64,000 nucleotides of DNA. Origin: Brienomyrus brachyistius. Its lineage: Eukaryota > Chordata > Actinopteri > Osteoglossiformes > Mormyridae. Positions 26,961 through 41,770 of this stretch are shown in pieces; position 1 is the stretch's first letter, and every line of letters starts with the position of its first letter. The notes beneath the pieces are model-generated. The model did no database searches. It was given only the letters and a program-made list of their open reading frames with translations, and was not told the origin of the DNA. Both the position numbers and the translations under genes were made by a program. The DNA lies in NCBI RefSeq assembly GCF_023856365.1, contig NW_026042449.1, positions 62,001 through 126,000 of the forward strand. Direction: 5' to 3'.

Positions 26961-28400
26961 GCTAACACGCTATGCTAATATGCTAATATGCTAATATGCT
27001 AATATGCTAATACGCTAATATGCTAACACGCTATGCTAATATGCTAATATGCTAATATGCTAATATGCTATGCTAATATGCTAATATGCTAATACGCTAA
27101 CACGCTATGCTAATATGCTATGCTAATATGCTAATATGCTAATATACTATACTAATATGCTAATATGCTAATATGCTAATATGCTATGCTAATATGCTAA
27201 TATGCTAATATGCTAATATGCTAATATGCTATGCTAATATGCTAATATGCTAATACGCTAACACGCTATGCTAATATGCTAATATGCTAATATGCTAATA
27301 TGCTAATATGCTAATATGCTATGCTAATATGCTATGCTAATATGCTAATATGCTAATATGCTAATATGCTAATATGCTATACTAATATGCTAATATGCTA
27401 ATATGCTATGCTAATATGCTAATATGCTAATATGCTATGCTAATATGCTAATATGCTAATATGCTAATATGCTATGCTAATATGCTAATATGCTAATATG
27501 CTATGCTAATATGCTATATTAATATGCTAATATGCTAATACGCTAACACGCTTATGCTAATATGCTATGCTAATATGCTATGCTAATATGCTATGCTAAT
27601 ATGCTAATATGCTAATATGCTAATATGCTAATATACTATGCTAATATGCTAATATGCTAATATGCTAATATGCTAATATGCTATGCTAATATGCTAATAT
27701 GCTAATATGCTATGCTAATATGCTAATATGCTAATATGCTAATATGTTAATATGCTAACACGCTATGCTAATATGCTAATATGCTATGCTAATATGGTAA
27801 TATGCTAATATGCTATGCTAATATACTAATATGTTAATATGCTAATATGCTAATATGCTAATATGCTATGCTAATATGCTAATATGTTAATATGCTAATA
27901 TGCTATGCTAATATGCTAATATGCTAATATGCTAATATGCTATGCTAATATATTAATATGCTAATATGCTAATATGCTAATATGCTATGCTAATATGCTA
28001 ATATGCTAATATGCTAATACGCTAACACGCTATGCTATATGCTAATATACTAATATGCTAATATGCTATGCTAATATACTATGCTAATATGCTATGCTAA
28101 TATGCTATGTTAATATGCTAATATGCTAATATGCTAATATGCTAATATGCTAATATACTATGCTAATATGCTAATATGCTAATATGCTAATATGCTATGC
28201 TAATATGCTAATATGCTATGCTAATATGCTAATATGCTAATACGTTAACACGCTATGCTAATATGCTAATATGCTAATATGCTAATATGTTATGCTAATA
28301 TGCTATGCTAATATGCTAATATGCTAATATGCTAATATGCTAATATGCTAATATGCTATGCTAATATGCTAATATGCTAATATGCTAACACCTTATACTA

Positions 28401-29985
28401 TGCTAATATGCTAATATGCTAATATGCTAATATGCTAATATGCTATGTTAATATGCTAATATGCTAATATGCTATGCTAATATGCTAATATGCTAATACG
28501 CTAACACGCTATGCTAATATGCTAATATGCTAATATGCTAATATACTATGCTAATATGCTAATATGCTAATATGCTATGCTAATATGCTAATATACTAAT
28601 ATGCTAATATGCTATGCTAATATGCTAATATGCTAATACGCTAACACGCTATGCTAATATGCTAATATGCTAATATGCTAATATGCTATGCTAATATGCT
28701 AATATGCTAATATGCTAATACGCTAACACGCTATGCTAATATGCTAATATGCTAATATGCTATGCTAATATGTTAATACGCTAACACGCTATGCTAATAT
28801 GCTAATATGCTAATATGCTATGCTAATATGCTAATATGCTATGCTAATATGCTAATATGCTAATATGCTAATATGCTATGCTAATATGCTAATATGCTAT
28901 ACTAATATGCTAATATGCTAATATGCTAATATGCTAATATGCTATGTTAATATGCTAAATATGCTAATATGCTAATATGCTATGCTAATATGCTAATATG
29001 CTAATACGCTAACACGCTATGCTAATATGCTAATATGCTAATATGCTATGCTAATATGCTAATATGCTAATATGCTATGCTAATATACTAATATGCTAAT
29101 ATGCTAATATGCTAATATGCTAATATGCTATACTAATATGCTAATATGCTAATATGCTAATATGCTAATATGCTATGCTAATATGCTAATATGCTAATAC
29201 GCTAACACGCTATGCTAATATGCTAATATGCTAATATGCTAATATGCTATGCTAATATGCTAATATGCTAATATGCTAATATGCTAATATGCTAATATGC
29301 TAATATGCTATGCTAATATGCTAATATGCTAACACGCTATACTAATATGCTAATATGCTAATATGCTAATATGCTAATACGCTAATATGCTAACACGCTA
29401 TGCTAATATGCTAATATGCTAATATGCTAATATGCTATGCTAATATGCTAATATGCTAATACGCTAACACGCTATGCTAATATGCTATGCTAATATGCTA
29501 ATATGCTAATATACTATGCTAATATGCTAATATGCTAATATGCTAATATGCTAATATGCTATGCTAATATGCTAATATGCTAATACGCTAACACGCTATG
29601 CTAATATGCTATGCTAATATGCTAATATGCTAATATACTATGCTAATATGCTAATATGCTAATATGCTAATATGCTAGCTAATATGCTAATATGCTAATA
29701 TGCTATGCTAATATGCTAATATGCTAATACGCTAACACGCTATGCTAATATGCTAATATGCTAATATGCTAATATGCTAATATGCTAATATGCTAATATG
29801 CTATGCTAATATGCTATGCTAATATGCTAATATGCTAATATGCTAATATGCTATGCTAATATGCTAATATGCTAATATGCTATGCTAATATGCTAATATG
29901 CTAATATGCTATGCTAATATGCTAATATGCTAATATGCTAATATGCTATGCTAATATGCTAATATGCTAATATGCTAATATGCTA
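28401..29985 (+). repeat. Plain array between superblock copy 2 and the C/D region
   Basis: Runs of long and short units with many CpG composites and a few TACTAATA units. A GCTAAATATGCTAATATG variant at about 28,951 resembles the GCTAAATATGG landmark of D modules but lacks the second G. I cannot assign this stretch to one HOR copy. Confidence 0.7.
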
Positions 29986-29989
29986 TGCT

Positions 29990-31735
29990 AATATGCTATG
30001 GTAATATGCTAATATGCTAATACGCTAACACGCTATGCTAATATGCTATGCTAATATGCTATGCTAATATGCTAATATGCTAATATACTATGCTAATATG
30101 CTAATATGCTAATTTGCTAATATGCTATTCTAATATAATATGCTAATATGCTAATATGCTATGCTAATATGCTAATATGCTAATACGTTAACACGCTATG
30201 CTAATATGCTAATATGCTAATATGTTATGCTAATATGCTATGCTAATATGCTAATATGCTAATATGCTAATATGCTATACTAATATGCTAATATGCTAAT
30301 ACGCTAACACGTTATACTATGCTAATATGCTAATATGCTAATATGCTAATATGCTATGTTAATATGCTAATATGCTAATATGCTAATATGCTATGCTAAT
30401 ATGCTAATATGCTAATACGCTAACACGCTGCTAATATGCTAATATGCTATGCTAATATGCTAATATGCTAATATGCTATGCTAATATGCTAATATGCTAA
30501 TATGCTAATATGCTATGCTAATATGCTAATATGCTAATATGCTAATATGCTATGCTAATATGCTAATATGCTAATATGCTATGCTAATATGCAAATATGC
30601 TAATATGCTAATATGCTATGCTAATATGCTAATATGCTAATACGCTATGCTAACACGCTATGCTAATATGCTAATATGCTAATATGCTAATATGCTATGC
30701 TAATTTGCTAATATGCTAATGTGCTAATACGCTAATATGCTAACACGCTATGCTAATATGCTAATATGCTAATATGCTAATATGCTATGCTAATTTGCTA
30801 ATATGCTAATGTGCTAATATGTTAATATGCTAACACGCTATGCTAATATGCTAATATGCTAATATGCTAATATGCTATGCTAATATGCTAATATGTTAAT
30901 ATGCTAATATGCTAATATGCTATGCTAATATGCTAATATGCTAATATGCTAATATGCTAATATGCTAATATGCTATGCTAATTTACTAATATGGTAATGT
31001 GCTAATATGTTAATATGCTAACACGCTATGCTAATATGCTAATATGCTAATATGCTAATATGCTATGCTAATATGCTAATATGTTAATATGCTAATATGC
31101 TAATATGCTATGCTAATATGCTAATATGCTAATATGCTAATATGCTATGCTAATATGCTAATATGTTAATATGCTTATATGCTATGTTAATATGTTAATA
31201 TGCTAATATGTTAATATGCTAATATGTTAATTCTCTAATATGCTAATATGCTAATATGCTAATATGCTAACATGCTATGCTAATATGCTAATATGCTAAT
31301 ATGCTAATATGCTAATATGCTATGCTAATATGCTAATATACTAATATGCTAATATGCTATGCTAATATGCTAATATGCTAATACGCTAACACGCTATGCT
31401 AATATGCTAATATGCTAATATGCTAATATGCTATGCTAATATGCTAATATGCTAATATGCTAATACGCTAACACGCTATGCTAATATGCTAATATGCTAT
31501 GCTAATATGCTAATATGCTAATATGCTATGCTAATATGTTAATACGCTAACACGCTATGCTAATATGCTAATATGCTAATATGCTATGCTAATATGCTAA
31601 TATGCTATGCTAATATGCTAATATGCTAATATGCTAATATGCTATGCTAATATGCTAATATGCTATGCTAATATGCTAATATGCTAATATGCTAATATGC
31701 TATGTTAATATGCTAAATATGGTAATATGCTAATA
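29990..31735 (+). repeat. C/D composite, copy 2 (partial C, partial D)
   Basis: C landmarks are TATGGTAATATG (about 29,997), ATTCTAATATAATATG at 30,127 and CGTTATACTATG at about 30,310; the GCTTAAATGC landmark is absent. D landmarks follow: TGCTAATTTG/TGCTAATGTG clusters (30,711-31,010), TTAATTCTCT at 31,227 and AAATATGGTAATATG ending near 31,728. A truncated C joined to a shortened D implies loss of about 1 kb relative to copies 1 and 3. Confidence 0.72.
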
Positions 31736-32579
31736 TGCTATGCTAATATGCTAATATGCTAATACGCTAACACGCTATGCTAATATGCTAATATGCTAAT
31801 ATGCTATGCTAATATGCTAATATGCTAATATGCTATGCTAATATACTAATATGCTAATATGCTAATATGCTATGCTAATATGATAATATGCTAATATGCT
31901 AATATGCTATGCTAATATGCTAATATGCTAATACGCTAACACGCTATGCTAATATGCTAATATGCTAATATGCTAATATGCTATGCTAATATGCTAATAT
32001 GCTAATATGCTAATATGCTAATATGCTATGCTAATATGCTAATATGCTAACACGCTATGCTAATATGCTAATATGCTAATATGCTAATATGCTAATATGC
32101 TAATACGCTAATATGCTAACACGCTATGCTAATATGCTAATATGCTAATATGCTAATATGCTGTGCTAATATGCTAATATGCTAATACGCTAACACGCTA
32201 TGCTAATATGCTATGCTAATATGCTAATATGCTAATATACTATGCTAATATGCTAATATGCTAATATGCTAATATGCTATGCTAATATGCTAATATGCTA
32301 ATATGCTATGCTAATATGCTAATATGCTAATACGCTAACACGCTATGTTAATATGCTAATATGCTAATATGCTAATATGCTAATATGCTAATATGCTATG
32401 CTAATATGCTATGCTAATATGCTAATATGCTAATATGCTAATATGCTATGCTAATATGCTAATATGCTAATATGCTATGCTAATATGCTAATATGCTAAT
32501 ATGCTATGCTAATATGCCTAATATGCTAATATGCTAATATGCTATGCTAATATGCTAATATGCTAATATGCTATGCTAA

Positions 32580-35210
32580 TATGCTATGGTAATATGCTAA
32601 TATGCTAATACGCTAACACGCTATGCTAATATGCTATGCTAATATGCTATGCTAATATGCTAATATGCTAATATACTATGCTAATATGCTAATATGCTAA
32701 TTTGCTAATATGCTATTCTAATATGCTAATATGCTAATATGCTATGCTAATATGCTAATATGCTAATACGTTAACACGCTATGCTAATATGCTAATATGC
32801 TAATATGCTAATATGTTATGCTAATATGCTATGCTAATATGCTAATATGTTAATATGCTATACTAATATGCTAATATGCTAATACGCTAACACGTTATAC
32901 TATGCTAATATGCTAATATGCTAATATGCTAATATGCTATGTTAATATGCTAATATGCTAATATGCTAATATGCTATGCTAATATGCTAATATGCTAATA
33001 CGCTAACACGCTGCTAATATGCTAATATGCTAATATGCTAATATGCTATGCTAATATGCTAATATGCTAATATGCTATGCTAATATGCTAATATGCTAAT
33101 ATGCTAATATGCTAATATGCTATGCTAATATGCTAATATGCTAATATGCTAACACGCTATGCTAATATGCTATGCTAATATGCTAATATGCTTAAATGCT
33201 ATGCTAATATGCTAACATGCTAATATGCTAACATGCTAATATGCTAATATGCTAATTTGCTAATATGCTAATATGCTATGCTAATATGCTAATATGCTAA
33301 TATGCTAATATGCTAATATGCTATGCTAATATGCTAATATGCTAATATGCTAATATGCTAATATGCTAATATGCTATGCTAATATGCTAATATGCTAATA
33401 TGCTAATATGCTATGCTAATATGCTAATATATTAATATGCTAATATGCTAATATGCTAATATGCTATGCTAATATGCTATGCTAATATGCTAATATGCTA
33501 ATATGCTAATATGCTAATACGCTAATATGCTAACACGCTATGCTAATATGCTAATATGCTAATATGCTAATATGCTATGCTAATATGCTAATATGCTAAT
33601 ACGCTAACACGCTATGCTAATATGCTAATATGCTAATATGCTAATATGCTATGCTAATATGCTAATATGCTAATATGCTAATATGCTAATATGCTATGCT
33701 AATATGCTAATACGCTAATATGCTAACATGCTATGCTAATATGCTAATATGCTAATATGCTATGCTAATATGCTAATATGCTAATACGCTAACACGCTAT
33801 GCAAATATGCTAATATGCTAATATGCTATGCTAATATGCTAATATGCTAATATGCTAATATGCTAATATGCTAATATACTATGCTAATATGCTAATATGC
33901 TAATATGCTATGCTAATATGCTAATATGCTAATATGCTAATATGCTAATATGCTAATATGCTATGCTAATACGCTAATATGCTAACACGTTATGCTAATA
34001 TGCTAATATGCTAATATGCTATGCTAATATGCTAATATGCTATGCTAATATGCTAATATGCTAATATGCTAATATGCTAACACGATATGCTAATATGCTA
34101 ATATGCTAATATGCTAACACGCTATGCTAATATGCTAATATGCTAATACGCTAATATGTTAAGCTAATATGCTAATATGCTAATATGCTAATATGCTAAT
34201 ATGCTAATATGCTAATACGCTAATATGCTAACACGCTATGCTAATATGCTAATATGCTAATATGCTAATATGCTAATATGCTATGCTAATTTGCTAATAT
34301 GCTAATGTGCTAATATGTTAATATGCTAACACGCTATGCTAATATGCTAATATGCTAATACGCTAATATGCTAACACGCTATGCTAATATGCTAATATGC
34401 TAATATGCTAATATGCTATGCTAATTTGCTAATATGCTAATGTGCTAATATGTTAATATGCTAACACGCTATGCTAATATGCTAATATGCTAATATGCTA
34501 ATATGCTATGCTAATATGCTAATATGTTAATATGCTAATATGCTAATATGCTATGCTAATATGCTAATATGCTAATATGCTAATATGCTAATATGCTATG
34601 CTAATATGCTAATATGTTAATATGCTAATATGCTATGCTAATATGTTAATATGCTAATATGCTAATATGCTAATATGTTAATTCTCTAATATGCTAATAT
34701 GCTAATATGCTAATATGCTAACATGCTATGCTAATATGCTAATATGCTAATATGCTAATATGCTATGCTAATATGCTAATATACTAATATGCTAATATGC
34801 TATGCTAATATGCTAATATGCTAATACGCTAACACGCTATGCTAATATGCTAATATGCTAATATGCTAATATGCTAATATGCTATGCTAATATGCTAATA
34901 TGCTAATATGCTAATATGCTAATACGCTAACACGCTATGCTAATATGCTAATATGCTATGCTAATATGCTAATATGCTAATATGCTATGCTAATATGTTA
35001 ATACGCTAACACGCTATGCTAATATGCTAATATGCTAATATGCTAATATGCTAATATACTAATATGCTATGCTAATATGCTAATATGCTAATATGCTATG
35101 TTAATATGCTAATATGCTATGCTAATATGCTAATATGCTAATATGCTAATATGCTAATATGCTAATATGCTATGTTAATATGCTAAATATGGTAATATGC
35201 TAATATGCTA
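32580..35210 (+). repeat. C/D composite, copy 3
   Basis: Ordered landmarks are TATGGTAATATG (about 32,585), ATTCTAATATG at 32,715, CGTTATACTATG at about 32,893, GCTTAAATGC at 33,190, ATATATTAATATG near 33,427, AACACGATATG (about 34,081), TTAAGCTAATATG (about 34,159), TTTGC/GTGC clusters (34,287-34,450), TTAATTCTCT at 34,678 and AAATATGGTAATATG around 35,185. The step from TTAATTCTCT to the previous copy is 3451 bp and to the next is 4493 bp. Confidence 0.75.
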
Positions 35211-35984
35211 TGCTAATATGCTAATATGCTAATACGCTAACACGCTATGCTAATATGCTAATATGCTAATATGGTATGCTAATATGCTAATATGCTAATA
35301 TGCTATGCTAATATACTAATATGCTAATATGCTAATATGCTATGCTAATATGCTAATATGCTAATATGCTAATATGCTATGCTAATATGCTAATATGCTA
35401 ATACGCTAACACGCTATGCTAATATGCTAATATGCTAATATGCTAATATGCTATGCTAATATGCTAATATGCTAATATGCTAATATGCTAATATGCTAAT
35501 ATGCTAATATGCTATGCTAATATGCTAATATGCTAACACGCTATGCTAATATGCTAATATGCTAATATGCTAATATGCTAATACGCTAATATGCTAACAC
35601 GCTATGCTAATATGCTAATATGCTAATATGCTAATATGCTAATATGCTATGCTAATATGCTAATATGCTAATATGCTATGCTAATATGCTAATATGCTAA
35701 TATGCTAATATGCTATGCTAATATGCTAATATGCTAATATGCTATGCTAATATGTTATATGCTAATATGCTAATATGCTAATATGCTAATATGCTAATAT
35801 GCTATGCTAATATGCTAATATGCTAATACGCTAACACGCTATGCTAATATGCTAATATACTAATATACTAATATGCTATGCTAATATGCTATGCTAATAT
35901 GCTATGCTAATATGCTAATATGTTAATATGCTAATATGCTAATATGCTAATATACTAATATACTATGCTAATATGCTAATATGC

Positions 35985-37000
35985 TAATTTGCTAATATGC
36001 TATTCTAATATAATATGCTAATATGCTAATATGCTATGCTAATATGCTAATATGCTAATACGTTCACGCTATGCTAATATGCTAATATGCTAATATGCTA
36101 ATATGTTATGCTAATATGCTATGCTAATATGCTAATATGCTAATATGCTAATATGCTATACTAATATGCTAATACGCTAACAAGTTATACTATGCTAATA
36201 TGCTAATATGCTAATATGCTAATATGCTATGTTAATATGCTAATATGCTAATATGCTAATATGCTATGCTAATATGCTAATATGCTAATACGCTAACACG
36301 CTGCTAATATGCTAATATGCTAATATGCTAATATGCTATGCTAATATGCTAATATGCTAATATGCTAATATGCTAATATGCTATGCTAATATGCTAATAT
36401 GCTAATATGCTAATATGCTATGCTAATATGCTAATATGCTAATATGCTAACACGCTATGCTAATATGCTATGCTAATATGCTAATATGCTTAAATGCTAT
36501 GCTAATATGCTAACATGCTAATATGCTAACATACTAATATGCTAATATGCTAATTTGCTAATATGCTAATATGCTATGCTAATATGCTAATATGCTAATA
36601 TGCTAATATGCTAATATGCTAATATGCTATGCTAATATGCTAATATGCTAATATGCTAATATGCTAATATGCTATGCTAATATGCTAATATGCTAATATG
36701 CTAATATGCTATGCTAATATGCTAATATGCTAATATGCTATGCTAATATGTTAATATGCTAATACGCTAACACGCTATGCTAATATGCTAATATGCTAAT
36801 ATGCTAATATGCTAATATGCCATGCTAATATGCTAATATGCTAATATGCTAATATGCTATGCTAATATGCTAATATGCTAATATGCTAATATGCTAATAT
36901 GCTATGCTAATATGCTAATATGCTAATATGCTAATATGCTAATATGCTAATATGCTAATATGCTAATATGCTAATATGCTAATATGCTAATATGCTATGC
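35985..37000 (+). repeat. C module, copy 4
   Basis: Landmarks ATTCTAATATAATATG at 36,002, ACAAGTTATACTATG (about 36,179) and GCTTAAATGC at 36,488 occur in the order of other C modules. It has CAAG in place of CACG before TTATAC, and CGTTCACG in place of CGTTAACACG near 36,061, so it is a slightly diverged copy. It lies directly before another C module at 37.0 kb, so C is duplicated here in tandem (ATTCTAATA at 36,002 and 37,162, 1160 bp apart). Confidence 0.72.
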
Positions 37001-37009
37001 TAATATGCT

Positions 37010-37640
37010 ATGGTAATCTATGGTAATATGCTAATATGCTAATACGCTAACACGCTATGCTAATATGCTATGCTAATATGCTATGCTAATATGCTATGCT
37101 AATATGCTAATATGCTAATATACTATGCTAATATGCTAATATGCTAATTTGCTAATATGCTATTCTAATATAATATGCTAATATGCTAATATGCTATGCT
37201 AATATACTAATATGCTAATACGTTAACATGCTATGCTAATATGCTAATATGCTAATATGCTAATATGTTATGCTAATATGCTATGCTAATATGCTAATAT
37301 GCTAATATGCTAATATGCTATACTAATATGCTAATATGCTAATACGCTAACACGTTATACTATGCTAATATGCTAATATGCTAATATGCTATGCTATGAT
37401 AATATGCTAATATGCTAATATGCTAATATGCTAATGCTAATATGCTATGCTAATATGCTATGCTAAGCTATGCTAATGCTATGCTAATATGCTAATATGC
37501 TATGCTAATATGCTAATATGCTAATATGCTAACACGCTATGCTAATATGCTATGCTAATATGCTAATATGCTTAAATGCTATGCTAATATGCTAACATGC
37601 TAATATGCTAACATGCTAATATGCTAATATGCTAATTTGC
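37010..37640 (+). repeat. C module, copy 5, with local indel cluster
   Basis: Landmarks TATGGTAATCTATGGTAATATG (about 37,010), ATTCTAATATAATATG at 37,162, CGTTATACTATG (about 37,353) and GCTTAAATGC at 37,570. The distance from ATTCTAATA to GCTTAAATGC is 408 bp, against about 475-500 bp in other copies. The missing part coincides with a disordered stretch at 37,390-37,490 containing TATGATAATATG, CTAATGCTAATATG and CTAAGCTATGCTAATGC. Confidence 0.72.
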
Positions 37641-38529
37641 TAATATGCTAATATGCTATGCTAATATGCTAATATGCTAATATGCTAATATGCTATGCTA
37701 ATATGCTAATATGCTAATATGGTAATATGCTATGCTAATATGCTAATATGCTAATATGCTAATATGCTATGCTAATATGCTAATATATTAATATGCTAAT
37801 ATGCTAATATGCTAATATGCTATGCTAATATGCTAATATGCTAATATGCTAATATGCTAATATGCTAATACGCTAATATGCTAACACGCTATGCTAATAT
37901 GCTAATATGCTAATATGCTAATATGCTAATATGCTATGCTAATATGCTAATATGCTAATACGCTAACACGCTATGCTAATATGCTAATATGCTAATATGC
38001 TAATATGCTATGCTAATATGCTAATATGCTAATATGCTATGCTAATATGCTAATACGCTAATATGCTAACATGCTATGCTAATATGCTAATATGCTAATA
38101 TGCTATGCTAATATGCTAATATGCTAATACGCTAACACGCTATGCAAATATGCTAATATGCTAATATGCTATGCTAATATGCTAATATGCTAATATGCTA
38201 ATATGCTAATATGCTCATATGCTAATATACTATGCTAATATGCTAATATGCTAATATGCTATGCTAATATGCTAATATGCTAATATGCTAATATGCTAAT
38301 ATGCTAATATGCTATGCTAATACGCTAATATGCTAACACGTTATGCTAATATGCTAATATGCTAATATGCTATGCTAATATGCTAATATGCTATGCTAAT
38401 ATGCTAATATGCTAATATGCTAATATGCTAATATGCTAATATGCTAACACGATATGCTAATATGCTAATATGCTAATATGCTAATATGCTAACACGCTAT
38501 GCTAATATGCTAATATGCTAATATGCTAA

Positions 38530-39635
38530 TATGTTAATTAGCTAATATGCTAATATGCTAATATGCTAATATGCTAATATGCTAATATGCTATGCTAATT
38601 TGCTAATATGTTAATATGCTAATGCGCTAATATGCTAACACGCTATGCTAATATGCTAATATGCTAATATGCTAATATGCTATGCTAATATGCTAATATG
38701 CTAATACGCTAATATGCTAACACGCTATGCTAATATGCTAATATGCTAATATGCTAATATGCTAATATGCTATGCTAATTTGCTAATATGCTAATGTGCT
38801 AATATGTTAATATGCTAACACGCTATGCTAATATGCTAATATGCTAATACGCTAATATGCTAACACGCTATGTTAATATGCTAATATGCTAATATGCTAA
38901 TATGCTAATATGCTATGCTAATTTGCTAATATGCTAATGTGCTAATGTGCTAATATGTTAATATGCTAACACGCTATGCTAATATGCTAATATGCTAATA
39001 TGCTAATATGCTATGCTAATATGCTAATATATTAATATGCTAATTGCTAATATGCTATGCTAATATGCTAATATGCTAATATGCTAATATGCTATGCTAA
39101 TATGCTATGTTAATATGCTAATATGCTATGCTAATATGTTAATATGCTAATATGCTAATATGCTAATATGTTAATTCTCTAATATGCTAATATGCTAATA
39201 TGCTAATATGCTAACATGCTATGCTAATATGCTAATATGCTAATATGCTAATATGCTAATATGCTATGCTAATATGCTAATATACTAATATGCTAATATG
39301 CTATGCTAATATGCTAATATGCTAATACGCTAACACGCTATGCTAATATGCTAATATGCTAATATGCTATGCTAATATGCTAATATACTAATATGCTAAT
39401 ACGCTAACACGCTATGCTAATATGCTAATATGCTAATATGCTAATATGCTAATATGCTAATATGCTATGCTAATATGCTAATATGCTAATATGCTAATAT
39501 GCTAATATGCTAATATGCTAATATGCTATGCTAATATGCTAATATGCTAATATGCTATGCTAATATGCTAATATGCTAATATGCTAATATGCTAATATGC
39601 TATGTTAATATGCTAAATATGGTAATATGCTAATA
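38530..39635 (+). repeat. D module, copy 4
   Basis: This is the closest relative of the 3.34-4.41 kb D module. Shared landmarks in order are TTAATTAGC (about 38,534), TGCTAATTTG with GCGCTAATATG (38,597-38,630), repeated TTTGC/GTGC clusters up to about 38,950, TTAATTCTCT at 39,171 and AAATATGGTAATATG around 39,615. The distance from TTAATTCTCT to GGTAAT is 450 bp here and 434 bp in copy 1, a difference of two 8-bp units. Confidence 0.78.
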
Positions 39636-40509
39636 TGCTATGCTAATATGCTAATATGCTAATACGCTAACACGCTATGCTAATATGCTAATATGCTATG
39701 CTAATATGCTAATATGCTAATATGCTATGCTAATATACTAATATGCTAATATGCTAATATGCTATGCTAATATGCTAATATGTTAATATGCTAATATGCT
39801 ATGCTAATATGCTATGCTAATACGCTAACACGCTATGCTAATATGCTAATATGCTAATATGCTAATATGCTATGCTAATATGTTAATATGCTAATATGCT
39901 AATATGCTAATATGCTAATATGCTATGCTAATATGCTAATATGCTAACACGCTATGCTAATATGCTAATATGCTAATATGCTAATATGCTAATACGCTAA
40001 TATGCTAACACGCTATGCTAATATGCTAATATGCTAATATGCTAATATGCTAATATGCTATGCTAATATGCTAATATGCTAATACGCTAACACGCTATGC
40101 TAATATGCTATGCTAATATGCTAATATGCTAATATACTATGCTAATATGCTAATATGCTAATATGCTAATATGCTATGCTAATATGCTAATATGCTAATA
40201 TGCTAATATGCTATGCTAATATGCTAATTATGCTAATACGCTAACACGCTATGCTAATATGCTAATATGCTAATATGCTAATATGCTATGCTAATATGCT
40301 ATGCTAATATGCTAATATGCTAATATGCTAATTATGCTAATATGCTATGCTAATATGTAATATGCTAATATGCTATGCTAATATGCTAATATGCTAATAT
40401 GCTATACTAATATGCTAATATGCTAATATGCTAATATGCTATGCTAATATGCTATGCTAATATGCTAATATGCTAATATGCAAATATGCTATGCTAATAT
40501 GCTATGCTA

Positions 40510-41770
40510 ATATGCTATGGTAATATGCTAATATGCTAATACGCTAACACGCTATGCTAATATGCTATGCTAATATGCTATGCTAATATGCTAATATGCT
40601 AATATACTATGCTAATATGCTAATATGCTAATATGCTAATATGCTAATATGCTATGCTAATATGCTAATATGCTAATATGCTAATATGCTAATATGTTAA
40701 TATGCTAACACGCTATGCTAATATGCTAATATGCTATGCTAATATGGTAATATGCTTATATGCTATGCTAATATACTATGTTAATATGCTAATATGCTAA
40801 TATGCTATGCTAATATGCTAATATGCTAATGTGCTAATATGCTAATATGCTAATATGCTATGCTAATATGCTAATATGCTAATATGCTAATATGCTAATA
40901 TGCTATGCTAATATGCTAATATGTTAATACGCTAACACGCTATGCTAATATGCTAATATACTAATATGCTAATATGCTAATATGCTAATATGCTATGCTA
41001 ATATGCTATGCTAATATGCTAATATGCTAATATGCTAATATGCTATGCTAATATGCTAATATGCTAATATGCTAATACGCTAACACCTTATACTATGCTA
41101 ATATGCTAATATGCTAATATGCTAATATGCTATGTTAATATGCTAATATGCTAATATGCTAATATGCTAATATGCTAATATGCTATGCTAATATGCTAAT
41201 ATGCTAATACGCTAACACGCTATGCTAATATGCTAATATGCTAATATGCTAATATGCTAATATGCTAATATGCTAATATGCTAATATGCTATGCTAATAT
41301 GCTAATATGCTAATATGCTAATATGCTAATATGCTAATATGCTATGCTAATATGCTAATATGCTAATATGCTAATATACTAATATGCTAATATGCTATGC
41401 TAATATGCTAATATGCTAATATGCTAATATGCTAACACGCTATGCTAATATGCTATGCTAATATGCTAATATGCTTAAATGCTATGCTAATATGCTAACA
41501 TGCTAATATGCTAACATGCTAATATGCTAATATGCTAATTTGCTAATATGCTAATATGCTATACTAATATGCTATGCTAATATGCTAATATGCTAAGCTA
41601 ATATGCTATGCTAATATGCCAATATGCTAATATGCTAATATGCTATGTTAATATGCTAATATGCTAATACGCTAATATGCTAACATGCTATGCTAATATG
41701 CTAATATGCTAATATGCTAATATGCTATGCTAATATGCTATGCTAATACCCTAACACGCTATGCTAATAT
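40510..41770 (+). repeat. Shortened copy of the 5.3-7.1 kb segment
   Basis: Ordered landmarks TATGGTAATATG (about 40,516), ATGGTAATATGCTTATATG (40,744), CCTTATACTATG (41,086), GCTTAAATGC (41,473), GCTAAGCTAATATG (about 41,593) and GCCAATATG (about 41,618) match the 5.3-7.1 kb series. The distance from GCTTAAATGC to GCCAATATG is about 145 bp here and about 400 bp in the left copies, so roughly 250 bp has been lost between those landmarks. Confidence 0.7.

Larger units (their letters stand above)
20400..28400 (+). repeat. ~9 kb superblock, copy 2
   Basis: This is the second copy of the 11.5-20 kb superblock. Ordered landmarks are GCTAATGTTA (20,728), ACACGATATG (20,984), ATATCCTATGC (22,168), CCTTATACTATG (22,959), GCGAATATG (23,028), a double GCAAATATGC (24,361), ATATAATATG (25,641), paired CGTTAACACG (26,037 and 26,074), CTACGC (26,495) and ATGGTAATATG (about 27,794). 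It has more isolated single-base insertions and deletions than copy 1, above all at 20.47-23.1 kb and 26.3-26.95 kb. Confidence 0.78.
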
